Assembly (NCBI GenBank): GCA_016218705.1
Contig: JACRDC010000016.1
Span: forward strand, 1 to 48,812
Length of the DNA: 48,812 nucleotides
From: Desulfarculus sp.
GTDB lineage: Bacteria > Desulfobacterota > Desulfarculia > Desulfarculales > Desulfarculaceae
Direction of reading: 5' to 3'
A model generated the notes under the pieces. The model did no database searches. It saw nothing but the letters and a program-made list of their open reading frames with translations, and was not told the origin of the DNA. Positions within the stretch are counted from its first letter, which is position 1. Every line of letters begins with the position of its first letter. The translations under genes were made by a program, and so were the position numbers. This document shows, piece by piece, positions 7,959 through 15,871 of the stretch.

Positions 7959-9507
7959 GCAGGGCCAGCCGCCCGGGCGGCGTTTAAGCCTGGTGCGCGG
8001 CCAGGCGCGCTCCCTGATGGTCATCCAGTTGGCCCGCCTGGGCGATTTTTTGCAAACCACGCCCCTCCTGGCCGCCCTGCGCGCCAGCCATCCCCAGGCC
8101 CGCATCGCCGTGGCCGTGGCCCCGGCGGTGCTACCCCTGGCCCGGGCCTGCCGCCATGTGGACCAGGTCCACATTCTGGACCCGGCCCATATGCGGGAGG
8201 CCGCCGCTGGCCCGCCCCACCTGGGCCTGGCCCGCCTGCGCGGCCTGTGCGAGCCTCTGTGGGCCGAGGAGGCGCAGGAGGTCTACAACCTCAACCTTAG
8301 CCACCTGGCCGCCGGCCTGGCCGCCGGCTGGTCCGGGGCCAGGCTCAGGGGCTGGCGGCCCGACCCGGCCAGGGGCGCCCTGACCGGCGAGGCCTGGACA
8401 CCCTTTGTCATGCACATGGTCAGCGACCGGCGCCTGACCCGCCTGCATCTCTGCGACATCCTGGCCTCCTATGCCCAGCCCCACGGACCGCCAGCCACCC
8501 GCCTGGACCAGCGGGTGGAGCCCCAGGCCCTGGCCGCCGCCCGGGCGCTCCTGCCCAGCGCCGGGCCGCGGGTGGTGTTGCAATTGGGGGCCAACCACGA
8601 TTTGCGGCGCTGGCCCCTGGAGAGCTTCGCCCAGTTGGCCCGGGGCCTGGCCGGGCAAGGGGCCAGGCTGGTGATAACCGGCGCCGGCGGCGAGCGCCCC
8701 CTGGGCCACCGCCTGGCCGCCGCCCTGGGGCCAGGCGCGCCGCTGACCGACCTCATGGGCCAGACCGACCTGCCCACCCTGGCCGGGGTGCTGGCCCAAG
8801 CCGACCTGGTGGTCTCGGCCGACACCGGCACCCTGCATCTGGCTACCGCCGTGGGGGCCAGGGTGCTGGCCCTATTCATGGGGCCGGCCCAGGCCCACGA
8901 GACCGGCCCCTACGGCCCCGGGCACCTGGTCTTGCAGGCCCGCGACGCCTGCGGCCCCTGCCTGGAGGACCGCCCGGCCTGCCAGGGCCAGGCCCCATGC
9001 CGGCGGCTCATCGGCCCGGCGGCGGCGTTCCAGGCGGGGTTGCGCCTGTTGCATGGCGCCCCCGCCGACCTGGCCGCCGCCGGTCTGGACCTGCCGCCCG
9101 GCGTGGAGGCCCTGGCGGGCGAGATGGACGGCTTTGGCCAGCGCTACCGCCCCCTGGCGGCCCAGCCCCTGGACCAGGCCGGCGGCCTGGCCCTGGCCCT
9201 GCGCCAGGCCGGGCGGCGCCTGCTGCGCCCCAGCCAGGCCCCAGGCCAGACTTGGCGCCAGGAGTTGCGCGCCGAGCATCTGCCCCCCGGCCCGGACCAC
9301 CGCGCGGCCCTGGCCGGTCTGTCCCGCGCCGCCGGGGATCTGGCCCGCGCCGCCGCCCAGGCTGACCAGGCCACCGCCCAACGGCTCTTGCGGCAGGCCC
9401 CGGGCCTGGGTGCCCTGGCCCGCCTGGTGGGGCCAGACGCCCCGCCGGGGCTGGAGGCCGCTTGCCGCGAGGCGGCCGAGGTGCTGGCCCTGGCCGCCGA
9501 TCTGTAG
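7942..9507 (+). CDS. GT9 (heptosyltransferase-like) glycosyltransferase
   Basis: 521 aa, last gene of the first glycosylation operon. The family 9 pattern is clear: SLMVIQLARLGDFLQTTPLLAALR (N-terminal acceptor domain), VVLQLGANHDLRRWPLESFAQLARGL, LVITGAGGERP and ADLVVSADTGTLHLATAVGARVLALFMGPA (donor-binding D-T-G-T-H segment). GT9 enzymes usually add heptose to LPS core. Here the operon context favours a role in flagellin glycan assembly, possibly with ADP-heptose. The C-terminal 170 residues are Ala-rich and not recognisable. GTG 7942 overlaps the previous gene by 17 bases and is preceded by GAGGTG. Confidence 0.85.
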   Translation: MPALSRQGQPPGRRLSLVRGQARSLMVIQLARLGDFLQTTPLLAALRASHPQARIAVAVAPAVLPLARACRHVDQVHILDPAHMREAAAGPPHLGLARLRGLCEPLWAEEAQEVYNLNLSHLAAGLAAGWSGARLRGWRPDPARGALTGEAWTPFVMHMVSDRRLTRLHLCDILASYAQPHGPPATRLDQRVEPQALAAARALLPSAGPRVVLQLGANHDLRRWPLESFAQLARGLAGQGARLVITGAGGERPLGHRLAAALGPGAPLTDLMGQTDLPTLAGVLAQADLVVSADTGTLHLATAVGARVLALFMGPAQAHETGPYGPGHLVLQARDACGPCLEDRPACQGQAPCRRLIGPAAAFQAGLRLLHGAPADLAAAGLDLPPGVEALAGEMDGFGQRYRPLAAQPLDQAGGLALALRQAGRRLLRPSQAPGQTWRQELRAEHLPPGPDHRAALAGLSRAAGDLARAAAQADQATAQRLLRQAPGLGALARLVGPDAPPGLEAACREAAEVLALAADL

Positions 9508-9548
9508 CGCGCGGGCCATGGACGGCTTCGATAACGGGCAATAGCCAC

Positions 9549-9564
9549 TGGTATTGTTCTTGCT
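9549..9564 (+). promoter_or_regulatory. Second sigma-54 promoter
   Basis: TGGTATT, four bases, TTGCT: -24 GG at 9550-9551 and -12 GC at 9562-9563, exactly ten bases apart. Transcription would start near 9575, about 23 bases before ATG 9598, with AGGGGCG as ribosome site between. It is weaker in the -24 block than the copy at 1836 but well placed in the only gap of this gene cluster. Confidence 0.75.
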
Positions 9565-9597
9565 TTACCTGGGGGCAAAGGCCGCATAGGGGCGAAA

Positions 9598-11271
9598 ATG
9601 GACTTTTGGAAGGAAAATTTGGCCGCCTTGGCCCGCCGGGCGCCCGCTTTGGCCCACCTGCTGGAGGAGAGTCAACCCCATCCCCAGGCCCGCCTGGAGC
9701 CCAGCCGCTCCGGCGCGCCGGGGCTCATCGTGGGGCAGGCGCGGCTCACCTCCTCGGTGGACCCGGTGGCCGAGGGCAAGGGCCTGGCCACCCGCGCCCC
9801 GGACGGCCCCCTGGTGGCCCTGGGTTTCGGCCTGGGCTACCACCTGGAGCCCCTGTTGGGCCGCGACCTCTTGATCTGGGAGCCCGACCCCCGGCTCTTG
9901 CGCCTGGCGCTGACCGCCCGCGACCTGCGCCCCCTCATGGAGGGCGCGCGCCTGGTGGTGGACCCCGGCGAGCTGGGCGACCTGCAAGGCCGCTCCCTGT
10001 ACCTGCACCGGCCCTCGGCAAGGCTTTATCCCGTGGAGGTCCAGGGGCTCGAGCGCCGCCTGGCCGCGCCGCCCGCCGCCCGCCAGAGCCGGCCTCGCCG
10101 GCCCCGGGTCATGGTGGTGCCAGCCATCTTCGGCGGCTCCCTGCCCGTGGCCTACTGGTGCGGCCAGGCCCTGGAGGCCCTGGGCTGCCAGGTGCTGACC
10201 CTGCCCCTGGACCAGGTGGCCCCCCTGCACCAGCGCCTGCTTACCTGGCGCGGCCCCCTGGAGCGCCTGGACCGGGTGCGCGCCCCGCTCATCCGCTTTT
10301 TGGGCGAGCTGACGGTGCTGGAGGCCGAGAAGTCGCCGCCGGATTTGCTCCTGGCCCTGGCCCAGGCCCCCCTGGACCGCAAGGCCATCAAGGACCTCAA
10401 GGACCTGGGCGTGGCCACGGCTTTTTGGTTCGTGGAGGATTTTCGCCTCATGGCCTACTTCCGCGAGGTGGCGGCGGCCTACGACTTTTTCTTTCACATC
10501 CAGGGGCCGGAGCTGGAGCGCGAACTGGACGGCCTGGGGGCCAACCACGCCTATCTGCCCATGGCCGCCCACCCGCCGGTGCATTGCCCCCGGGAGCTGA
10601 CCCCGGCCCAGCGCCGGGAATACGGCGCGCCGGTGGGCTTCATGGGCGCCGGCTACCCCAACCGCCAACGCATCTTCAAGGACCTGGTGGCCCGCGGCTT
10701 GAACCTGCGGCTGTGGGGCGTGGGCTGGCGGGGCCTCAAGGAGCTGGAGCCCTTTTTGGCCCAGGAGCGCTACCTGGACAGCGAGGAGGTGGTGGCCATC
10801 TACAACGCCTGCCAGGTGGTCATCAACCTGCATTCATCCCCGCTGTGCGAGACCCGTGTCGGCGGGGCCGACTTCGTCAACCCCCGCACCCTGGAGGTGC
10901 CGGCCTGCGGCGGCTTCCAGTTGGTGGACCGGGTGCGCGGCCTAGAGGACTTTTTGGTCCCGGGGCGGGAGGTGGCGGTCTTCGACAATGAGGACCAGCT
11001 CTTGGAGATGACCGCCCACTACCTGCGCCACCCCGGGGAACGCGCGGCCATGGCCCAGGCCGGGCGGCGGCGGGTGCTGGCCCAGCACACCTATTACCAC
11101 CGCATGGAGGCGCTGCTCACGCGCTGCCTGGGGCCGGCGGCCCCGGTGGAAATGGACGGCGCGGCCCAGGCCGCCGGCCTGGCCGCCCTGGCCCAGGGCC
11201 GGGGTGCCGGCCCCCAGACAGCCGCGCAATGGATGCTCGAGCGCCTGGCCCCCGGGCCGGGCTTGAACTGA
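9598..11271 (+). CDS. MAF-N-like/CgeB glycosyltransferase fusion
   Basis: 557 aa. Residues about 45-160 resemble the N-terminal domain of the MAF protein at 3462: VALGFGLGYHLEPLL followed by LLIWEPDPRLLRLAL matches LVLAGLGLGWHARA and VVYEPDARRRALA there. Residues about 165-540 are a CgeB/DUF3880 glycosyltransferase: RPRVMVVPAIFGGSLPVAYWCGQAL, FWFVEDFRLMAYF, GFMGAGYPNRQRIFKDL, YNACQVVINLHSS and NPRTLEVPACGGFQLVD (donor-site loop). It follows its own sigma-54 promoter. Probably another cytoplasmic flagellin glycosyltransferase; the shared MAF-N domain suggests both bind the same acceptor. Confidence 0.82.
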   Translation: MDFWKENLAALARRAPALAHLLEESQPHPQARLEPSRSGAPGLIVGQARLTSSVDPVAEGKGLATRAPDGPLVALGFGLGYHLEPLLGRDLLIWEPDPRLLRLALTARDLRPLMEGARLVVDPGELGDLQGRSLYLHRPSARLYPVEVQGLERRLAAPPAARQSRPRRPRVMVVPAIFGGSLPVAYWCGQALEALGCQVLTLPLDQVAPLHQRLLTWRGPLERLDRVRAPLIRFLGELTVLEAEKSPPDLLLALAQAPLDRKAIKDLKDLGVATAFWFVEDFRLMAYFREVAAAYDFFFHIQGPELERELDGLGANHAYLPMAAHPPVHCPRELTPAQRREYGAPVGFMGAGYPNRQRIFKDLVARGLNLRLWGVGWRGLKELEPFLAQERYLDSEEVVAIYNACQVVINLHSSPLCETRVGGADFVNPRTLEVPACGGFQLVDRVRGLEDFLVPGREVAVFDNEDQLLEMTAHYLRHPGERAAMAQAGRRRVLAQHTYYHRMEALLTRCLGPAAPVEMDGAAQAAGLAALAQGRGAGPQTAAQWMLERLAPGPGLN

Positions 11272-11327
11272 TACGGCGCACGCCGCCGCATGGGGTCTGC
11301 AACCTTTAGCAAGGAAGCGATTAAGAC

Positions 11328-11939
11328 ATGGAAGTCTATCTGGATGGCAAGCCGCTTGAAGGCGGCCTGGCGGGGGGCAACCTGCAGGAGATGTTGCAGG
11401 CCCTCATGGACAGCAGCCTGACCCAGGACCGCACCCTCACCGAGGTGCGCATCAACGGCCAGCCCTTCGAGGAGGCCAGGCTGGGCGCCGCCACGGCCCT
11501 GAGCCGGGAGAGCATCGAACGCCTGGAGGTGGAGACCCTGGACGCCCGCCAGGTGGCCCTGCACTTTTTGGGCAACGCCGGCCAGTACCTCAACACCCTG
11601 GCCGCCGCCGTGGAGCGGGTGGCCGAGCTGTTTAGGGTCAGCGACGAGAGCGAGGCCAGCGAGCACTATTTGACCTGCCTGGAGAGCCTGCAACTGTTCA
11701 TGCAGGTCTTGCAGACCACCCGCGACGCCCTGGAGCTGGACTTCACGGCCATCGAGGTGGAGGGCGTGAGTCTGGAGGAGCGCCTGGAGCGCCTGGCCAG
11801 GCTGGTGCAGGAGCTTTTGAGCGCCCAGGAGCAGGAGGACTGGGTGCTCTTGGCCGACGTGTTGCAATACGACCTCTGCCAGCAGCTTCATGACTGGCGC
11901 CGGCTGATGCCGCTGATCAGGGAGAAGGCCCTGTCATGA
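11328..11939 (+). CDS. Uncharacterised flagellar-locus protein
   Basis: 203 aa, no family I can name. The N-terminal 70 residues look like a small beta-rich domain (MEVYLDGKPLEGGL, RTLTEVRINGQPFEE). The rest is continuous amphipathic helix (residues 75-200), acidic, without membrane segments. A ribosome site (AGGAAG) precedes the ATG. It overlaps the FlgN-like chaperone gene by four bases, so the two are co-translated. Position suggests a flagellar export or filament-assembly accessory, inferred from context only. Confidence 0.75.
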   Translation: MEVYLDGKPLEGGLAGGNLQEMLQALMDSSLTQDRTLTEVRINGQPFEEARLGAATALSRESIERLEVETLDARQVALHFLGNAGQYLNTLAAAVERVAELFRVSDESEASEHYLTCLESLQLFMQVLQTTRDALELDFTAIEVEGVSLEERLERLARLVQELLSAQEQEDWVLLADVLQYDLCQQLHDWRRLMPLIREKALS

Positions 11940-12376
11940 ACCTTCTGGGCCATCTGGAGCGCCTGGCCGGCCTGCAGGCCGAGTTGACCGGCCAGGCTTT
12001 AGCCTGCCAGGGGCTCATCGAGCAGGAGCAGTTCGCGCCCCTGGAGGACGCCATGCAGCGGCGGCGGCTCCTGTTCGCCCAGGTCATGGCCCTGCACCAG
12101 GAACTGGGCCAGGCCTGGCCCGGCCTGGAAGAGGCCCTGGCCGGCCTGCCGCCGGAACAGGCCGTTCTGGCCAGGGAGGTCCTGCGTCAGATCACGGAGC
12201 AGTCGGCGCGTCTGGGGGAGTTGGACCGGCGCTCCGCCGTCCTCCTGGAGGAAGTGCTGGCGCGTCTTAGGGGCGAGCTCAAACGCCTGGGCCAGGGGCA
12301 GCGGCTCTTGAACGCCTACCGCGCCTTGCCCGCCGGCACCCGCTGGGGGCCGGACCAGCTCTCGCGCATGGGCTAG
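11936..12376 (+). CDS. FlgN/FliT-like flagellar export chaperone
   Basis: 146 aa, nearly all alpha-helical with heptad-like Leu spacing. It has the LxxLxxLxxxQxxLxxQALACQGLIEQEQFAPLEDAMQRRR pattern typical of FlgN/FliT chaperones, which escort hook-associated proteins or FliD to the export gate. Length fits (FlgN about 140 aa). ATG overlaps the previous stop (ATGA). The stop TAG shares a palindromic CTAG with the stop of the convergent histidine kinase, leaving no intergenic space. The assignment rests on helical pattern and neighbours, not on a catalytic motif. Confidence 0.65.
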   Translation: MNLLGHLERLAGLQAELTGQALACQGLIEQEQFAPLEDAMQRRRLLFAQVMALHQELGQAWPGLEEALAGLPPEQAVLAREVLRQITEQSARLGELDRRSAVLLEEVLARLRGELKRLGQGQRLLNAYRALPAGTRWGPDQLSRMG

Positions 12377-15300
12377 GGAACGGCCGGCCGGTCCAGCACC
12401 TGGCGGATTACCCCCAGGAGTTCGGCCTTGCGGAAGGGCTTGGCCACGAAGGCATGGGCCCCGGCGTCCAGGGCCTGTTGGTCCTGGCCGCCGCTGGTGT
12501 AACCCGAGGCCACCACCACCTTGGCCCCGCGGGCCAGGGCCAGGATTTCTTGCAGACACCTCTGGCCGCCCATGCCGGGCATGCCCAAATCCAAGAGCAC
12601 CAGGGCGATGGCCGCCGGGTCTTCCCGGAATAGGCGCAAGGCCTCCTCGCCATTGGGGGCGGTCAGCACCGTGTAACCAGCCTGGCCCAGCAGGCGCCGG
12701 CCCAGGTCGCGCAGGGCCTCCTCGTCATCCACCAGCAAGATGGTTTCATGGCCGCCGCCGCCAGCCAGAATAGGGGACGCCTCCGGCATGGCGGCACCCT
12801 GGCCGGCGTGGTAGACCGGCAGGTAGACCTCCAGGCAGGTGCCCTGGCCCGGGGCGCTCTGGCAGACGATGTGTCCGCCGTGGCTCTTGATGATGCCCTG
12901 GGCCACCGAGAGCCCCAGGCCCACGCCGCCGCCCACCCCCTTGGTGGTGAAGAAGGGCTCGAAGACGCGTTGGGCCGTCTCGGGGTCCATGCCCGGGCCG
13001 CTGTCGCGTACCTTGAGAAGAACGAAGTCGCCGGAAAAGGTCTCGCCGCAGCTGGCGCAGACCGTGGGCCCCAGGGTGACGCCGGCGGTTTCGATGTCCA
13101 GGCGGCCGCCGGCGGGCATGGCCTGGGCGGCGTTGTTGGCCAGGGCGATCAGCACCTGCTGGAAATGCCCGGCGTCCATGCCCACGATGGGCAGCTCCGG
13201 GGCTAGGCCGGCATGCACCGTCACCGCCCGGGGCAGCAGCCTGGCCAGCATCTCGCCGGTGGCGGCGATCTGCTGGTTGAGGTTCAGCGGCCTGGCCTGG
13301 GGCTCCGCCTGGCGGCTGAAGACCGCCAACTGCTTGACTAGGTCCCGCCCGCGCTGGCAGGCGGTCAGGATGGGGGCCAGGTCGTCCAGGATGTCCCGCC
13401 GGCCCTGGGCCTCGTCACGCACCAACTCGGCATAGCCCATGATGACCGCCAGCAGGTTGTTGAACTCGTGGGCCACGCCGGCGGCCAGGGTGCCCACGGC
13501 CTGCATCTTGTGGGCCTGCCGGAGCTGGGCCTCCAGTTGCCAGCGCTTCTCCTCGGCCAGCCTGCGCCGCATGGCCATGGCCAGGATATCGGCCAGCGAC
13601 TTCATGAAGTCAAGCTCCTCGGCGTCGAACTTGACCCGGCCGCGCGTGCCGAAGGAAAGGGTCCCCAGTACCTGGCCCTGGCACAGCAGGGGGTGGCAGG
13701 CGTAGGCCGAGATCCACAGGGACTTGATCAGCTCCGTGCGTTGGTCGGCTGAATTGGGCACGTCCTCGGCCACCACGCGGTAGGCCTGGGCGGCGGCGTG
13801 GCCGCACACGGTGGATTCCCCTTCCAGGCAGGTGATGTCCTGGGCTTCTTGATCGGAGATGCCGCCCCAGGCGTTGAGCCTCAGCGCCCCGGTGGCGCTG
13901 TCGCGAAGGTAGTTGGTAAACACCTGGCAGTCCAGCAGGGCCAGGGCCTCGGCGCACAGCGCGCGCACCACGCTGGCCGGCGTGTCGGCGTCGAGCAGGG
14001 TGCTGGCCGCGCGGGCCAGGAACATCCTGCGGCCCTCGGACCGCTTGCGCTCGCTGATGTTGAGTGACGCTCCGGCCACTCCCACCACCGCCCCGTCCTG
14101 GTCCCGCAAGGGCTCCACCACCAGGTCGAAGGTCAGGGTGCCATGGGCGGTGGTGACCGGCACCTCCTGGCGGGCGCCCCGGCCGCTGGCCACCACGCCC
14201 CTCTTGATCTCCGTCACCAGCGCCGCGTCCTGGGCGGGCAGCAGTTCGGCGTCGGTGTGGCCCACCACTTGGCTGGCGTCGTAGCCCAGTTGGGGCTTGT
14301 ACATCCAGGTGTAGCGCAGATCGCGGTCCTGTTGGAACACGGCCAGGTCCACCGGGGCCAGGGCCACCTGCAACCGTTCCTGGTTGAGGCGCAGTTCCTC
14401 CTCGGCTTGCTTGCGCTGGGCGATGTCCCAGGACCAATCGGCCAGGCGGCTGACCAGGGCCACGTCTTCGTCAGTGTAGGGCCTCGGCTTGTTGCCCACG
14501 CCCAGGATGGCCACTATGCGCCCCTCCCTGAATATGGGCACCACCAGCTCACGCACCACCTTGGCGTGGCCCTCGGGCAGACCCTTGCGATGGCTCAGGC
14601 CGGCGTAATCGTTGTGCACCACTGGCCGGCGCTGATGCACGCAATCCACCCATACCCCGGCCTGGTCAAGGCCGTAGTGCAGGTTATCGCCCTGGGCGGC
14701 GCAGAATTCGTTGATGGTCCTGGTGGACCAGGCCTGTAGGCACAGGGTCTTCTGGTCGGACTCCACGAAGTGGAAAAAACCGAGGGGGCTCTCCACCAGG
14801 GCGCCAACCTCGTCCAGGGTCTTGCGCAGCAGGTCCTTTACGGAGCCAGCGGTACCCAGCTCCATAAGGCGCAGCCGCGCCCGCAAGGCTTCTTCCATGC
14901 GCTTGCGCTGGGTGATGTCGTGGGCCACCACCGAGGCCACCATACGCCCATCAGGCCGGCGCTGCGCGCTGACGTCGAGCAGCACGTGGAAGATGCCGCC
15001 GTCCTTGGCGCGGATGGCAAACTCCACCGAGGGCGGCACCGCCTGGCCGGCGGCCGCCCGCATCTGCCGCTGGCGGAACAGGGCGGCGCTCTCGGGGGTC
15101 AGGATGTCCAGGGCATTGAGGGCCAGGAACTCCTCGCGGCTGTAGCCGGTGTAAAGGCACATCACGTCGTTGACGCTTAGGAAGCGGCCGGTGGCCAGGT
15201 CAATCTCGTAGATCCCCGCCGGCGCGTGCTCCACCAGTTGGCGGTAGCGCTCCTCGCCTTGGCGCAGGGCCTCCTGATCGAGCCTTTGCTGGCTGATGTC

Positions 15301-15660
15301 GCGGAAGGATATGACCACCCCGCTGGGCTGGTCTTGGCCCGGTTCGAAGACGGGCCTGGTGTTTATGGACAGCCAGGTGACGCCGCCGCCAGGGCGGGGC
15401 ATGCCGCGCACCTGGTTGTGCAGGGCCTGGCCGGTGCGCAGGGTGATGACCGAAGGGTGCTCGCCGCCGGGGCAGGGGGAGCCGTCCTCGTGGAGCATGC
15501 CCCAGTCGTGGCCCACGGAGGTGAGCCCCAGGGCCTGCTCCCTGCTCAGGCCCAGGATATCCTCGGCGGCCTGGTTGAAGAGCCTGATCCGCCCGCTGGC
15601 ATCCTTGTAGACCACGCCCTCGCTGATGCAATCAAAGACCGCCGTCAGCTCTTTTTCCAC
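12373..15660 (-). CDS. Soluble multi-PAS/GAF hybrid sensor histidine kinase
   Basis: About 1095 aa. Order: PAS (about 5-130), PAS (140-255), GAF (265-415), PAS (425-540), GAF (550-705), HisKA with VAHEFNN (phospho-His near 729), HATPase with DSGPGMDPETAQRVFEPFFTTK and GLGLSVAQGI, then a receiver with ILLVDDEEALRDLGRRLL and phospho-Asp near 1025 in VLLDLGMPGMGG. No membrane helix, so it senses a cytoplasmic signal. The HEFNN H-box and the attached receiver fit hybrid kinases that signal to a separate phosphotransfer or response protein, none of which is adjacent. The open frame reaches a TTG at 15684, but GTG 15660 has GAGGAAGGG about eight bases upstream and is preferred. Confidence 0.9.
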   Translation of the reverse strand: MEKELTAVFDCISEGVVYKDASGRIRLFNQAAEDILGLSREQALGLTSVGHDWGMLHEDGSPCPGGEHPSVITLRTGQALHNQVRGMPRPGGGVTWLSINTRPVFEPGQDQPSGVVISFRDISQQRLDQEALRQGEERYRQLVEHAPAGIYEIDLATGRFLSVNDVMCLYTGYSREEFLALNALDILTPESAALFRQRQMRAAAGQAVPPSVEFAIRAKDGGIFHVLLDVSAQRRPDGRMVASVVAHDITQRKRMEEALRARLRLMELGTAGSVKDLLRKTLDEVGALVESPLGFFHFVESDQKTLCLQAWSTRTINEFCAAQGDNLHYGLDQAGVWVDCVHQRRPVVHNDYAGLSHRKGLPEGHAKVVRELVVPIFREGRIVAILGVGNKPRPYTDEDVALVSRLADWSWDIAQRKQAEEELRLNQERLQVALAPVDLAVFQQDRDLRYTWMYKPQLGYDASQVVGHTDAELLPAQDAALVTEIKRGVVASGRGARQEVPVTTAHGTLTFDLVVEPLRDQDGAVVGVAGASLNISERKRSEGRRMFLARAASTLLDADTPASVVRALCAEALALLDCQVFTNYLRDSATGALRLNAWGGISDQEAQDITCLEGESTVCGHAAAQAYRVVAEDVPNSADQRTELIKSLWISAYACHPLLCQGQVLGTLSFGTRGRVKFDAEELDFMKSLADILAMAMRRRLAEEKRWQLEAQLRQAHKMQAVGTLAAGVAHEFNNLLAVIMGYAELVRDEAQGRRDILDDLAPILTACQRGRDLVKQLAVFSRQAEPQARPLNLNQQIAATGEMLARLLPRAVTVHAGLAPELPIVGMDAGHFQQVLIALANNAAQAMPAGGRLDIETAGVTLGPTVCASCGETFSGDFVLLKVRDSGPGMDPETAQRVFEPFFTTKGVGGGVGLGLSVAQGIIKSHGGHIVCQSAPGQGTCLEVYLPVYHAGQGAAMPEASPILAGGGGHETILLVDDEEALRDLGRRLLGQAGYTVLTAPNGEEALRLFREDPAAIALVLLDLGMPGMGGQRCLQEILALARGAKVVVASGYTSGGQDQQALDAGAHAFVAKPFRKAELLGVIRQVLDRPAVP

Positions 15661-15715
15661 GCTAGGGCCCTTCCTCTCCCCCAAGAAGGCCGCGAGACTG
15701 TCTAGCGACTACAAA

Positions 15716-15740
15716 TTTTACAGTCTTTTTCGCGTGTCAA
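15716..15740 (-). promoter_or_regulatory. Possible promoter of the histidine kinase
   Basis: On the minus strand a perfect TTGACA (15740-15735) is followed by an AT-rich stretch including TAAAAT, though spacing to that hexamer is only 14 bases; AAATTT or AATTTG at 16-17 bases are alternatives. It is the only AT-rich patch between the kinase start and the next gene. The rest of 15741-15831 is GC-rich without visible features. Confidence 0.4.
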
Positions 15741-15832
15741 GCGAGAAAAAGGGGGCTCCCCCTGGTGGGCGGGGCCGCCGGGGGAGGAGGGCCAGGGCGC
15801 GGGGCGGGGACGGGGGCGCTGGGGCCTGGCGC

Positions 15833-15871
15833 CTAGGAGGCTGTCTTCGTATTACGCAGACAGCCTCCTAG
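15833..15871. terminator. Perfect 14-bp hairpin after the acyl-CoA synthetase gene
   Basis: Arms 15833-15846 and 15858-15871 are exact complements with an 11-base loop. The right arm overlaps the stop codon of the minus-strand acyl-CoA synthetase gene. No T-run follows on either strand, so it is terminator-like or an mRNA 3'-end stabiliser rather than a textbook intrinsic terminator. Confidence 0.55.
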
